NCBI GenBank assembly: GCA_040905705.1
Contig: JBBDQZ010000016.1
Coordinates: 1-49,414, forward strand
From: JBBDQZ01 sp040905705
Lineage (GTDB): Bacteria; Bacteroidota; Rhodothermia; Balneolales; Natronogracilivirgulaceae
DNA length: 49,414 nucleotides
Direction: 5' to 3'
Positions within the stretch are counted from its first letter, which is position 1, and the number at the start of each line of letters is the position of its first letter. This document shows, piece after piece, positions 33,571 to 43,866 of this stretch. Below the pieces are notes generated by a model. That model had not been told where the DNA came from. It saw only the letters and a list, made by a program, of their open reading frames with translations, and did not search any database. Both the position numbers and the translations under genes were made by a program.

Positions 33571-35310
33571 ATGATGAATCTATTAGTTTGGAGCTGGTTT
33601 GTTATGAATGGGTCTGTGTCTGTTTTCCTGTTGCTTTTATCATCGCTTATGCCAGGGCTATCATCCTTTGCCTGGATGAGCCTCCTCCCGCCGGTTGCCG
33701 CTATCGCCATTGCATTGATCTTTCGCCAGGTTCTGCTGGCATTGTTCATTGGCGTCTGGATGGGGGCCTGGCTAAACAGCGATGTTTCGGTTAGCGGTAT
33801 TTTCACCTCATTCTTCATCACCGGAAGCGATTATATTGTACCATCTGTCGCCGACCCTGCTCACGTAAGTATCCTCATTTTCAGCCTGCTGATCGGCGGA
33901 ATGGTCGGTATCATCGGAGCCAACGGAGGCACCCGCGGTATTGTCAGGGCGATCACCCGGCTGGTCACTAATCGCCGCCGGGCACAGATTACCGCAACGG
34001 CTATGGGTTATGTCGTCTTTTTCGATGATTACGCCAATACGATGGTTGTCGGCAGCACCATGCGTCCACTCACCGATCGCCTGCGCGTCTCGCGCGCCAA
34101 GCTCGCTTACCTGGTAGACTCCACCGCTGCCCCGGTTGCCATTATTGCAGTCATTTCCACCTGGATCGGTGCGGTGATCGGTTACATTCGCGAGTCCGAA
34201 TCCGCCATTCCCGGATTTAACGAAGCGGCCTATCTGGTGTTTCTCAACTCACTGCCCTATAATTTTTATGCTTTTCTGGCCATTCTTTTTGTTGCAATTA
34301 TCGCGATCAGCGGACGAGATTTCGGGCCGATGCGCCGGGCTGAAAAAAAAGCCCTCAGCGGAAATGATACCTCCCGGGTGGCTGATCCGTACGGCGTTGA
34401 TGAAGAGCACAATACAGCTGATGGGCATGGAGGAGGGAAAGTTGGGTACGGCAGTGTAAGGAATAGAAGCGGAAACTTAAATGAGGAACCCGGAAACAGT
34501 AATATAACCTCGCACTGGATGAATGCCTTTCTTCCGATCCTCGGGCTGGTAAGCGTAACGCTGGCCGGACTCTGGATCACCGGCGAAGGGTCAACTTTGC
34601 AGGAAGTGGTTGGGTCCGCCGATTCCTACGCTGCACTGGTATGGGGCTCGATTTTTTCGCTTTTTCTTGCGTGTATACTGACTGTCGGACAGCGATTGCT
34701 GTCTGTGGATGCCATGCTTAAAGGAATGTTTCGGGGAATGCATCTGATGTTCGAAGGTTTAATGATTCTGGTGCTGGCCTGGTCACTCGGCATGGTCACA
34801 CAACACCTGGGAACCGCGGATTATCTCGTCACCCTTCTTGACGGAATCCTCAATCCCACCTTGATTCCGGTGTTGATATTCATTCTGGCCGGGTTTACCA
34901 GTTTTTCAACGGGTTCGAGCTGGGGAACCATGGGCATTCTGATGCCACTGGTACTCCCGCTCATCTGGTCGATTTCCGGGTCGGCAGGGCTCGATTCCAC
35001 TGAAGCGAGCACACTTCTTTACGCCAGTGTCAGTGCCGTGCTGGCCGGATCTGTCTGGGGTGATCATTGCTCACCGATTTCCGACACCACTATCCTGAGC
35101 TCACTGGCCTGCCGTTGCGACCACATTACACATGTGAATACCCAGCTCCCCTATGCCATGGTTGTGGGCGGACTCAGTGCCTTTTCCCTGATGGCATCTA
35201 CCGTTATCGGGCTCACGGCCTGGATCATCTATCCTGTTGCTATCGCCGTCATGATTGCAATAGTCTATTTCTTTGGAGAAACAGGCCAGGTAACACCGGA
35301 TCAGGCTTGA
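33571..35310 (+). CDS. NhaC-family Na+/H+ antiporter
   Basis: The 579-residue protein has about 12 hydrophobic segments and matches the NhaC family (LFIGVWMGAWL, VVFFDDYANTMVVG, WGDHCSPISDTTILSS). It exchanges sodium for protons, or in some members amino-acid pairs. A hydrophilic loop of about 60 residues with GHGGGK and many Asn and Asp interrupts the middle, common in Bacteroidota members. The start is ATG 33571 or 33574 (GAGGG upstream, spacing 1 or 4 bp). The next gene starts 14 bp after it, so the two form an operon. Confidence 0.85.
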   Translation: MMNLLVWSWFVMNGSVSVFLLLLSSLMPGLSSFAWMSLLPPVAAIAIALIFRQVLLALFIGVWMGAWLNSDVSVSGIFTSFFITGSDYIVPSVADPAHVSILIFSLLIGGMVGIIGANGGTRGIVRAITRLVTNRRRAQITATAMGYVVFFDDYANTMVVGSTMRPLTDRLRVSRAKLAYLVDSTAAPVAIIAVISTWIGAVIGYIRESESAIPGFNEAAYLVFLNSLPYNFYAFLAILFVAIIAISGRDFGPMRRAEKKALSGNDTSRVADPYGVDEEHNTADGHGGGKVGYGSVRNRSGNLNEEPGNSNITSHWMNAFLPILGLVSVTLAGLWITGEGSTLQEVVGSADSYAALVWGSIFSLFLACILTVGQRLLSVDAMLKGMFRGMHLMFEGLMILVLAWSLGMVTQHLGTADYLVTLLDGILNPTLIPVLIFILAGFTSFSTGSSWGTMGILMPLVLPLIWSISGSAGLDSTEASTLLYASVSAVLAGSVWGDHCSPISDTTILSSLACRCDHITHVNTQLPYAMVVGGLSAFSLMASTVIGLTAWIIYPVAIAVMIAIVYFFGETGQVTPDQA

Positions 35311-35324
35311 ATCAACGGACACAA

Positions 35325-36791
35325 ATGATACAGTATGCGACGAATGAAATTATGGACGAACATAACAAGCCAATGAACCGGTACCGGACGCTGCTGACCC
35401 GTTTTCAGGCACCCAACACCATTATCCTGATACTTGCACTTTTGTGCTTTTTTGCCGTACTCACCTGGGTCATACCGGGCGGCAGTTATGAGCGTATCGA
35501 AGTGGATGGGCGCGAGATTCTGGATCCCGGATCGTTCGAACGCATCGAGTCTGAACCGGCCGGATTCCGTGAGCTCATTATGGCGCCTGTTAATGGCTTT
35601 ACCGATCCGGTTGCTATCCTCATCATAACGTTTATTTTCATAGTGGCCGGTGCATTCTCCATCATCCAGAAAACAGGCGCTTTTACCGGGGCCATTCATA
35701 AAACGGCCTTTCTATTCAACCGAAATGACCTGCTTCGGCCTTTTTTTATCCCTGTTTTTATTGTGATTTTTTCGGTTATGGGCAGCATTTTCGGAATGGC
35801 GGAGGAGGTGATTGTTTTCATTCCCCTGTTTGTGCCGCTCGCACTGGCGCTGGGCTATGACTCAATCATAGGCGTATCGGTCCCGTTTATTGGAGCCAGT
35901 TGCGGTTTTGCCGGCGCCGTATTAAATCCGTTTACCATAGGGGTGGCTCAGGGCCTGGCCGACATTCCGGTTTTTTCAGGATGGGAGTTTCGGCTCATTG
36001 TATGGATTTTGTTCACCCTGACATCTGTTTGGATCGTCAGCGGTTATGCCCGCACCATTTTCAAGGACCCGGCTAAATCGCCCGTTTATGATATTGATAA
36101 CCGCCGGGAAATGAAAATGACGGCCAACGTTGAGGATGTCGAGCCGCTTACCTGGAACCAGAAAGCTATTTTGATGGTTTTCGCTGCGGGGATTGCATTG
36201 TTGATCTACGGGGTGACCACCTGGGAGTGGTATATTCGTGAAATTGCTGCGCTCTTTCTGACACTTGGGGTAATATCCGCTCTGCTCGGAAGGTTGTCCG
36301 GAGATGAAGCAGCTGTTGCTTTTGTCAATGGGATGAAAGATGTACTCGGAGCCGTTGTAATTGTGGCGCTTTCCCGCTCTATTTTGTTGCTTATCACCGA
36401 TGCACAGATCGTGGATACCATTCTGTGGGGACTTTCGGGTGCTATATCCGGTTGGCATCCGGTTGTATCGGCCGAGATTATGCTGCTTGTTCAGACCGTT
36501 ATCAATTTTGTGGTACCGAGCGGCAGCGGCCAGGCGGCACTGACTATTCCCATCATGGCGCCGTTGGGAGATTTGGCGGGTATCACGCGTCAGTCTGTAG
36601 TGCTGGTTTTTCAATTGGGAGACGGTATAACCAACATGATTATCCCAACTTCCGGGGTGACGATGGCTGTACTCGGAATGGCGAAAATACCGTGGGCCAT
36701 CTGGGCTGGCTGGCTGGCGCCTCGTCTGCTCTGGTTCTACCTGGTAGCGGCCACAGCCATTGCTGTGGCGGTAATAACCGGTTATTCCTGA
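35325..36791 (+). CDS. YfcC-family membrane transporter
   Basis: The 488-residue protein has about 12 hydrophobic helices and family motifs LTWVIPGGSYE, FGMAEEVIVFIPLFVPLALALGYD, VNFVVPSGSGQAALTIPIMAPLGD and QLGDGITNMIIPTSG. YfcC proteins (DcuC/ArsB superfamily) are putative C4-dicarboxylate or basic amino-acid carriers; the substrate is not known here. The ATG at 35325 is nearest to the preceding stop and in frame, but 35352 and 35373 are equally plausible; none has a clear ribosome binding site. Its pairing with NhaC is the main functional clue: a sodium-coupled amino-acid exchange module is possible. Confidence 0.8.
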   Translation: MIQYATNEIMDEHNKPMNRYRTLLTRFQAPNTIILILALLCFFAVLTWVIPGGSYERIEVDGREILDPGSFERIESEPAGFRELIMAPVNGFTDPVAILIITFIFIVAGAFSIIQKTGAFTGAIHKTAFLFNRNDLLRPFFIPVFIVIFSVMGSIFGMAEEVIVFIPLFVPLALALGYDSIIGVSVPFIGASCGFAGAVLNPFTIGVAQGLADIPVFSGWEFRLIVWILFTLTSVWIVSGYARTIFKDPAKSPVYDIDNRREMKMTANVEDVEPLTWNQKAILMVFAAGIALLIYGVTTWEWYIREIAALFLTLGVISALLGRLSGDEAAVAFVNGMKDVLGAVVIVALSRSILLLITDAQIVDTILWGLSGAISGWHPVVSAEIMLLVQTVINFVVPSGSGQAALTIPIMAPLGDLAGITRQSVVLVFQLGDGITNMIIPTSGVTMAVLGMAKIPWAIWAGWLAPRLLWFYLVAATAIAVAVITGYS

Positions 36792-36904
36792 TCCCGGGGA
36801 ATTATTTCCCATCCATATGCTATCGAGTGTTAATATGTGATCCGGCAACATTTTCCCATGGAACACCTGCTCCTGAATTTCCGTTATTAAAACAACTTAT
36901 AACA

Positions 36905-38932
36905 ATGCAATATTTGGAGCGATTACCGAAACCGAGTACGACGTCAATAAGAGGAACCCCTCCGAAGGGGGCGTGTTACTCATTGGGATGGATGTTGTTA
37001 GCCGGGCGGATCCTTCAGGTGTTGGTTCTGTTTATCGGCCTATATGCATTCCCTGCCCATGGTACTTCATCGCAGGTTTCGACAGGTAGTTCTGAAGACA
37101 ATGGCCAGCCCGAACGCGTCTGGGAAATCGATTTTGAGGGTAATGAAAGCTATCCGGGTATAGCGCTTCTTAATATCATTGCCCTGGAAGCCCCCTCATT
37201 TTTCCGGAAAATGCGTTTCTGGAATCGCTCCGGATATGATTTCGATGCTAACGAATTGCAACGGGATGAGATCCGGATAGAACGATTTTATCAACGGAGG
37301 GGATTTCCACATGTGCAGGTTAACGCACAAGTAGATCAAGGACGAAAGGAGTGGTCCCGGCATGTACTGTTTTTGATTGATGAAGGCGATCCGACGATCA
37401 TTGACACCGTACAATACGAGTTCAATGCCGATCCGAATGTTATTAATCATCTTGAGGAGCAAAGGGATTTTCAAAGGGTGCATCGCCGCCGGGTTATGCA
37501 GCCGGGCCGGCGTTATCAGCTGATACAACACAGTGAGGTTGAAGGTGCCTATCTGTCTGTTATGCGCAATCTCGGCTATGCTCATGCCGATGTATTGGTT
37601 TCGGCCACGATCGATACCACCGACAATAAGGCGGAGGTGCTGATAACACTCAATCCTGGTCCGTTGACCCGTTTCGGGAGCATTCATGTCGAAGGTACCG
37701 AAACGGTATCCGATAACCATGTGCGGCGACAGTCCGAGCTCATGCCTGGAGATCAATACAGCTCGGGAAAGCTCCGTATTGCCCAACAGCAGATCTTTGG
37801 CCATCCGCTTTTCCGTTTTGCAACGGTTAACATGCCCTCGGAATCGCGTGATTCGGTGGTCGATATCACAATCCGTGTCCGCGAACATGCACTCCGGAGC
37901 CTGAGTCTGCAGGGAGGTGTCGGATTTGAAGAAATTGTGAGGACCAGAATCTCATGGCAGCACCGCAATCCATTCGGTAATGCACACAACTTTACTACTA
38001 CTATTCGTGCATCATTTCTGGAACAGCGGGGCAACATGGACTACCATATTCCCTACGTTTTTAATCCCAAAAGCCGGATAAACATTTCTCCGTTTGGACA
38101 GCGTCTTGACGAGCGCGGGTACTTGTTGCTTCGGGGTGGGATCAATAACAGCTTTATCTATCAGATCCGGCCGGAAACAGCCTGGACCGTATCCTATGAG
38201 TTCACGAGAAACCGGGAACGACTCCGTAATCCCGATATCACTCTGCCCCAGGAAGAACAGTTGTACGATATTTCGGCGTTTCAACTGTCGGGATATTATA
38301 ACAGACTGGAAGTGGAACAGTATGAGGGATGGGCGATTCGACCCTATGCCGAATTCTCCGGAATTCTCGGAACGGGATCGTTGCGATATAATCGGTATTC
38401 ACTGGATATTCGCCGGTATCAGGATCTGGGGCCGGATACACAACTTGCGATACGGAATGAAGGGGGAATCATTTCGTTTACCGGCCTTGAAGAGCTTCCT
38501 TCCAACCTGCGTTTTTATACCGGTGGTACGGCGTCGGTTCGCGGGTGGCATCGACGGAATCTCGGCCCCAAGCGTGTTGTTTTGGATGAGGAGGGGAGGT
38601 TTGTGGAGTATATCCCGATCGGAGGCAAAGCCATGTACCATTTCAATCTTGAAATCCGGCAAAATTTGAACCAACTCATTCGTCGACTTGGAATATCGGT
38701 TTTTCTGGATGGCGGATCTGTTTGGGAAGAAACAAAGCACATGAGTTTAGACGAATTTCAGTATGGTTTGGGGGGCGGCCTGCATTACCATTCACCGATC
38801 GGGCCGGTTCGGATAGACCTGGCACGAAAGTTGAATCCCACCGATGAGGATTTGAATATTTATAATGGAGAAGATTATGGAAACTGGTTCAATCGATGGG
38901 GTATTCATTTTAGCATCGGACATGCATTTTAA
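36905..38932 (+). CDS. tamA: TamA/BamA-type Omp85 outer-membrane protein
   Basis: The 675-residue protein has an N-terminal signal region (hydrophobic run LVLFIGLYAF), three POTRA-like domains (about 65-330) and a C-terminal 16-strand barrel (from about 330). Barrel motifs are SVRGWHRRNLGP, FLDGGSVW, GGGLHYHSPIGPVRIDLARKL and a terminal phenylalanine. Together with the adjacent TamB it should form the translocation and assembly module that helps build the outer membrane or moves lipids. Three POTRA domains and TamB adjacency favour TamA over BamA. The ATG at 36905 is preferred; ATG 36992 would still keep a signal peptide. A palindromic repeat lies between it and TamB. Confidence 0.8.
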   Translation: MQYLERLPKPSTTSIRGTPPKGACYSLGWMLLAGRILQVLVLFIGLYAFPAHGTSSQVSTGSSEDNGQPERVWEIDFEGNESYPGIALLNIIALEAPSFFRKMRFWNRSGYDFDANELQRDEIRIERFYQRRGFPHVQVNAQVDQGRKEWSRHVLFLIDEGDPTIIDTVQYEFNADPNVINHLEEQRDFQRVHRRRVMQPGRRYQLIQHSEVEGAYLSVMRNLGYAHADVLVSATIDTTDNKAEVLITLNPGPLTRFGSIHVEGTETVSDNHVRRQSELMPGDQYSSGKLRIAQQQIFGHPLFRFATVNMPSESRDSVVDITIRVREHALRSLSLQGGVGFEEIVRTRISWQHRNPFGNAHNFTTTIRASFLEQRGNMDYHIPYVFNPKSRINISPFGQRLDERGYLLLRGGINNSFIYQIRPETAWTVSYEFTRNRERLRNPDITLPQEEQLYDISAFQLSGYYNRLEVEQYEGWAIRPYAEFSGILGTGSLRYNRYSLDIRRYQDLGPDTQLAIRNEGGIISFTGLEELPSNLRFYTGGTASVRGWHRRNLGPKRVVLDEEGRFVEYIPIGGKAMYHFNLEIRQNLNQLIRRLGISVFLDGGSVWEETKHMSLDEFQYGLGGGLHYHSPIGPVRIDLARKLNPTDEDLNIYNGEDYGNWFNRWGIHFSIGHAF

Positions 38933-38955
38933 ATTATACGAGCGTTAACTGTAAA

Positions 38956-39017
38956 TGAAACATCCATGGTATTGATATTCTGAGTACAGGCCAGTAATTA
39001 ATCACATGGATGTTTCA
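38956..39017. repeat. Palindromic repeat element, copy 2
   Basis: Perfect 13-bp inverted arms (TGAAACATCCATG, 38956-38968; CATGGATGTTTCA, 39005-39017) with a 36-base spacer that also contains TTCTGA. The core arms are identical to those at 27814-27874. It sits between tamA and tamB. Confidence 0.75.
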
Positions 39018-39101
39018 CCGGTTCTCATGAATCTGGAGATTTTAAACCAAGAAACCGATAAATCTAACCCTTCAACCGGGACGAAAAGAGTTCGGTAAAG
39101 T

Positions 39102-42100
39102 ATGATGGCAGATTTGGAACAATACAAGGAAACAGAGCAACAAAACAGGCGAAGACGGCTCTGGCCGTGGATGAGCCTGATTGCGATCATAGTCCTGCTG
39201 GCTGGATTACGCCTGGCGATGCGCTCAGAAAACTTGCTGGATATTGTCCGATCGGAAGCGGAGGCACGGATTTCGGAAATGATCCGGGGAGATCTGCGAA
39301 TCGATCGAATTTATGGCGATTTAGGCTCACAGCTCAATGTTGTTAATGTGCGGCTTTATGAGGAGGGATCCGGCCTTTCGGACCCGCTGGTATCAATCGA
39401 TTCGATCCGGGTTTCTTTCTCACTGACGGATCTGCTCTTTCGCCGTCCACTGGAAATACGGTCGCTTCGTGTTTCAGGGCTGAATGCCGATATCCAACAG
39501 GATGAAGAGAGGAACTGGAATCTTCTTGCGCTTATACCCGATGACGAGCATCAAGAAATTGAACCGGATGAAAGAGTAAAAGAGCCGTTTCAGTTTGTGA
39601 TTCATGATATCTATCTCTCCGCGCCGGAACTTCGTGTGGAGGCAGGGGCTGTCTTCCCCGGGGAGACGTTTTTTATCCGGAATCTGCAACTTCATACCCG
39701 GCTGGGAAGGGGTCAGGAAGGATTTTTCACCGATCTGTATCAGCTCGAACTGAATCTTCATGAATCCAGGCTTGATGAACCGGTTCAATTTGAGTCGAGC
39801 GCTTCCTGGGACGGCCAGCATTTGACGCTGGACAAACTGCTGATCGCAGGAGCTATGACACTTGTTGAAATCTCCGGAAATTATGACGTTGTTACCACCG
39901 AATTGAACATGGAAAGTTTGCTTGATCCCCTTGCGTGGAGTGAAGCAGAGGCCTACCTCAAGAAGTATCCGGTCCGACAGGATTTGACGGTCAATATGCA
40001 TCTTGGTGGCTCCCGGCAGGACTTGCAGTTTGGTGCTGTCGTCCATGCCCCCGGCATTGAAAATCTGAATATTAATTCGCGTTGGTCTTTTATACAAGCC
40101 CCGGTTCTGAGCTCCCTTTCCATCACGTCCGGACGAATCGATACCGGTGAACTCATGGGAACAGACACGCTGAATGCCCGGGCAGAAGCCTTTGAACTTG
40201 CCCTGGATGGTACCATTCCATGGAACGAGTGGGATCAAATACAGGCATCAGGCCGAATGAAACTCAGTGCTCTGCAGTTTAATGAATACTCGATGGATGA
40301 AATGGAAGCGAATATCGTCGCGCAAAATGGATCCGCGCAATCCGAAATAGTGTTGCGAAAAGGAAACGAATCGATATGGATGGACTTTAATGCAGAACAG
40401 TGGATGGAGCAAGGCCGTGCCTGGACCCTTTCGTATCATATGGCCGGTTTGAATCCCGCTTTATGGGCAAATATTGAAAGGTTTGATGGTGAAGTGACTT
40501 TGCGCGGACAGGTATCAGGAACAGGCCTGGAACCGGGAAGGGTTCCCTGGACCACACAGATGGAAGCGGGCCGAATCCGGATATTTAACTATCCGGAGAT
40601 TTCACTGGATCTGACCGGTGAAATTACGGCGGATAGTCTCCATACCCGTACCACTGTACGCCTGGCCTCGGCACAAGGTGGCACAGGCATGCCCAACCGC
40701 CCGAACCATCCGGATAATGTGTCCGGTTCGAATGTCGGAGATATGGAGATAGAAGAACCGGTTACAGTAACGTCGGCCGGGCAGGATGACCCGGTCGGAG
40801 CACAAATTGATTTAGAAGGGGGAATGTTATGGCGTATGGAGGAACCGGAATACTCCTTATCGATGGTTATCCGGAATTTGAACGCCGGAGTCTTTTCCGG
40901 CCTGGAGGAACTCGCAACAGGTATCAACGGTACCTTGTCGGCAACCGGTAAAGGGTTTGATCCGGAGACGTTATTGTTGAACGCCTCGCTGATGTTCGAT
41001 GAATCGGTGATCAACCGTCAGGTTTTTGAGTCTGTTCAAATGGATTTGGCCATGCGGAATGGAATCGCCAGGGTTGAGGAGGCAAGATTGAATAGTGATG
41101 TTGCAACCGGCAGGCTTTCTCTTGTTCAAAACATATTTGATGTGAGAGATATTGAAAACCGGCTTGATTTTGATCTTCAATTGCGTGATCTGCAGGGATT
41201 TGCCCATCTTGCCGGAACCGACACGCTTCAGGCGAAAGGCCGTTTGAACGGATTTATACAACCGGATCCGGCAGGTGATCTGGTATTTCGTTCCAATATG
41301 GAACTGGACAGCGTTCAGTACGATACAATCCGTATCGACCGGATCGAGGGTTTTGCGATGTCGTTGCTCGCTGAGGAAATTGAATATTATGTCGATATTG
41401 AACTGCGCAATCCTTCCCTGGGTGCCAGAATGGTCAGGGATATTTCGTTAGTTACCGAAGGACGCATTTCCGATAACGGTGTAGAGGGAGAATATGATTT
41501 CGTATTCAATGTGGAAAACGAAAGCGGACTGAGACAACGGGCCGACTATCTTATTTCCGATACGGTTTTAGTTAGAACCAGGGAGCTCTTATTGACAGAC
41601 CCGGCTGGTACATACACACTTCAGGCACCCTTTGATGTCAAAATAGCTGAGGAGTATGTGCAAGTGGATACACTTCGGCTGTTATCTGAGCGTGGTTCCG
41701 AATTGACGATGAGCCTGCAGAAAGCTCCCGGCATGCCGTGGACTGGATTTGTGGATGCAAGCCATACCGATCTCGGTCAGGCTCAGTACATTTTTCTTGA
41801 CCAACCACTGTTTGAAGCGATGTTTACCGGCCGTATTGGTTTTGTAGTGGATGAGGAAAGGCTGGAATTGGAAGGGATGGTAAACATATCGCAATTCCGT
41901 CGGAATCAACTTGAACTGGATTCGTTGCATCTCTCTTTCAACGTAGCTGGCCGCCGGCTGCAAACAGCGTTTTTCATATGGCATGACGGAAGGGAAATAG
42001 TACGGTCCGAATTTCATCTCCCCTTTGAACCCCGTCACCCGGAAAGCCTGGAATCCGGGTTTTTCCAGGAAGAAGTAAACGGGTATCTGGAGGTCAAGCC

Positions 42101-43739
42101 CATGGATATATCGCAATTCGATGATGTACTTGCGGACGCCGGTTTTGGGGGTATAAGTGGTGAATTTTCACTGTTGACAAACCTTGCAGGCAGGGCGGGT
42201 GAGCCGGAAATGACCGGTGAAATGAGATTGCGCCAGGGGGCCTTGTCGGGGGTATCGGTCGATACGTTGATGCTGTCCTGGAATTATGATCACAATCGAA
42301 ACAATATCTCGATTACCTCCGAAGTCCACTCTCTCGGACAAAAAGCATTGGATATGGATGGCCGGCTTCCATTGCACATTGACTTTCAGCACCTGGAAAT
42401 CAATGGCCCTAAGGCGGATGATCCGCTGAATATCAGCATTTTAACCAGGGATTTCAACTTGGCCTCACTGAATGATTTTCTGAATCCGAACACGCTGAGA
42501 AACCTTCAGGGGAATTTGAATGCGGATTTGAACATCCAGGGGACTATAAGTGATCCGGTTATGACAGGTGGGCTCATTTTGTCGAGCGGACAACTATACC
42601 TGGCCCGGAACAATATTACACTGCGAAATATTCGTGCCGATTTCGAATTTTCACCGGGCCGCGTGGATATGAACCGGCTTTCCATACAAAGCGGCGGTAT
42701 TCTTAATGGAGAGGGTTCCATCACCATGGAAGGATTTACTCCTGAGGAGATGGACTTGCAGTTTACAGCTTCCAATTTCCGTATGTTCAATACCAGGGAT
42801 ATAGAGATATTCACCGGGATGGATTTGCGGCTGGCCGGATCTCTGGACGAGCCATTTGTTTCAGGTGATATTCGGTGGGAACGTGGTACCCTGTTTATGG
42901 ATGATTTCGGTAATCAGGAAGTGGAAGAGGTGGTTCTGGAAGAGGAAGCGGAGGAAGTGCAGGAGGGCCCGGATTTTTATAACCGGTTGGGAATGGATGT
43001 TAATTTTACAGTGGATCGTAATGCGTTTATTTACAACCGGCGTGATCCGGCAATCAATCTCGCAATTCGCGGAGAACTGGATCTGTTGAAAGAACCGTTC
43101 AACGACCTCCAGCTCTTTGGTCAAATGGAAATTCCATCGGGACATGTTACCACATTTAATAAACGGTTTAACCTTGAAAGGGGGAACATCACATTCAGCG
43201 GGGATCCGGCTGATCCCGCTTTGGATATACGTACTCTGTATCAACCACGGCGGCAGTACGAAGACATCCGGATTTATTATCTGATTACCGGAACGGTCTC
43301 GGACCCGCAATTTGAGTATGAAAGCGAGCCGGAGATGGAACTTCAGGATATCATCAGTTATACACTGTTCGGACGGCCGTTTCATGCCCTGGCTGGCTGG
43401 GAGCAGACGGTATCGAGCAGATCGGACGGCAGCCGTGCCACTCATATTGCCGTTGACATACTTCTTGATCAAATTGAGACACTGGCGGCAGACCGGTTCG
43501 GAATCGATGTGATTGAATTCGAGAATTCACAAAAAAGCGGGGGAAGTGGAACCAGCATAAAGGCCGGAAAATTTATCTCGGATCGACTTTTTATTGCATT
43601 TCTTCAGGACCTTGGCGGATCGGCGGCAGGCCGCCAGGTTGTGGTGGAATACCTGATCAGAAGAAATCTCGAGCTGGTGATTACAGCAAGCGGTGATTAT
43701 CGAAGCGGGGTGGATATGCTTTGGCACTATGATTATTGA
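39102..43739 (+). CDS. tamB: TamB (DUF490) translocation/assembly protein
   Basis: The 1545-residue protein has a membrane anchor near residues 18-40 (RRRLWPWMSLIAIIVLL), an AsmA-like N-terminal region (about 60-150), then a long repetitive beta-helical middle section. The DUF490 C-terminus (about 1210-1545) carries YLITGTVSDPQFEYESEPEM, QDIISYTLFGRPF and GKFISDRLFIAFLQDLGG. It spans the periplasm from the inner membrane to its TamA partner. The start ATG 39102 has a second ATG 3 bp on. At over 1500 residues it is larger than E. coli TamB (about 1260). Confidence 0.88.
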   Translation: MMADLEQYKETEQQNRRRRLWPWMSLIAIIVLLAGLRLAMRSENLLDIVRSEAEARISEMIRGDLRIDRIYGDLGSQLNVVNVRLYEEGSGLSDPLVSIDSIRVSFSLTDLLFRRPLEIRSLRVSGLNADIQQDEERNWNLLALIPDDEHQEIEPDERVKEPFQFVIHDIYLSAPELRVEAGAVFPGETFFIRNLQLHTRLGRGQEGFFTDLYQLELNLHESRLDEPVQFESSASWDGQHLTLDKLLIAGAMTLVEISGNYDVVTTELNMESLLDPLAWSEAEAYLKKYPVRQDLTVNMHLGGSRQDLQFGAVVHAPGIENLNINSRWSFIQAPVLSSLSITSGRIDTGELMGTDTLNARAEAFELALDGTIPWNEWDQIQASGRMKLSALQFNEYSMDEMEANIVAQNGSAQSEIVLRKGNESIWMDFNAEQWMEQGRAWTLSYHMAGLNPALWANIERFDGEVTLRGQVSGTGLEPGRVPWTTQMEAGRIRIFNYPEISLDLTGEITADSLHTRTTVRLASAQGGTGMPNRPNHPDNVSGSNVGDMEIEEPVTVTSAGQDDPVGAQIDLEGGMLWRMEEPEYSLSMVIRNLNAGVFSGLEELATGINGTLSATGKGFDPETLLLNASLMFDESVINRQVFESVQMDLAMRNGIARVEEARLNSDVATGRLSLVQNIFDVRDIENRLDFDLQLRDLQGFAHLAGTDTLQAKGRLNGFIQPDPAGDLVFRSNMELDSVQYDTIRIDRIEGFAMSLLAEEIEYYVDIELRNPSLGARMVRDISLVTEGRISDNGVEGEYDFVFNVENESGLRQRADYLISDTVLVRTRELLLTDPAGTYTLQAPFDVKIAEEYVQVDTLRLLSERGSELTMSLQKAPGMPWTGFVDASHTDLGQAQYIFLDQPLFEAMFTGRIGFVVDEERLELEGMVNISQFRRNQLELDSLHLSFNVAGRRLQTAFFIWHDGREIVRSEFHLPFEPRHPESLESGFFQEEVNGYLEVKPMDISQFDDVLADAGFGGISGEFSLLTNLAGRAGEPEMTGEMRLRQGALSGVSVDTLMLSWNYDHNRNNISITSEVHSLGQKALDMDGRLPLHIDFQHLEINGPKADDPLNISILTRDFNLASLNDFLNPNTLRNLQGNLNADLNIQGTISDPVMTGGLILSSGQLYLARNNITLRNIRADFEFSPGRVDMNRLSIQSGGILNGEGSITMEGFTPEEMDLQFTASNFRMFNTRDIEIFTGMDLRLAGSLDEPFVSGDIRWERGTLFMDDFGNQEVEEVVLEEEAEEVQEGPDFYNRLGMDVNFTVDRNAFIYNRRDPAINLAIRGELDLLKEPFNDLQLFGQMEIPSGHVTTFNKRFNLERGNITFSGDPADPALDIRTLYQPRRQYEDIRIYYLITGTVSDPQFEYESEPEMELQDIISYTLFGRPFHALAGWEQTVSSRSDGSRATHIAVDILLDQIETLAADRFGIDVIEFENSQKSGGSGTSIKAGKFISDRLFIAFLQDLGGSAAGRQVVVEYLIRRNLELVITASGDYRSGVDMLWHYDY

Positions 43740-43866
43740 TGGTGTCGTGCGAATTTAACCATTGAATTGCGTATTTTTAGCCGGAGTCGGCACAAAAACA
43801 ATCGTATTTCAATAAAATGAGATAACAGCCGCCGGCAGCCAATTCCGGAACAGTCCAGCATATGGT

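Noticed and set aside
35976..36866. Long open frame on the minus strand over the YfcC gene
   Set aside because: Antisense shadow of a clear transporter; low-complexity composition and no ribosome binding site.
36425..36904. Upstream extension of the TamA frame into the YfcC gene
   Set aside because: It overlaps the transporter coding region; the ATG at 36905 gives a normal signal peptide.
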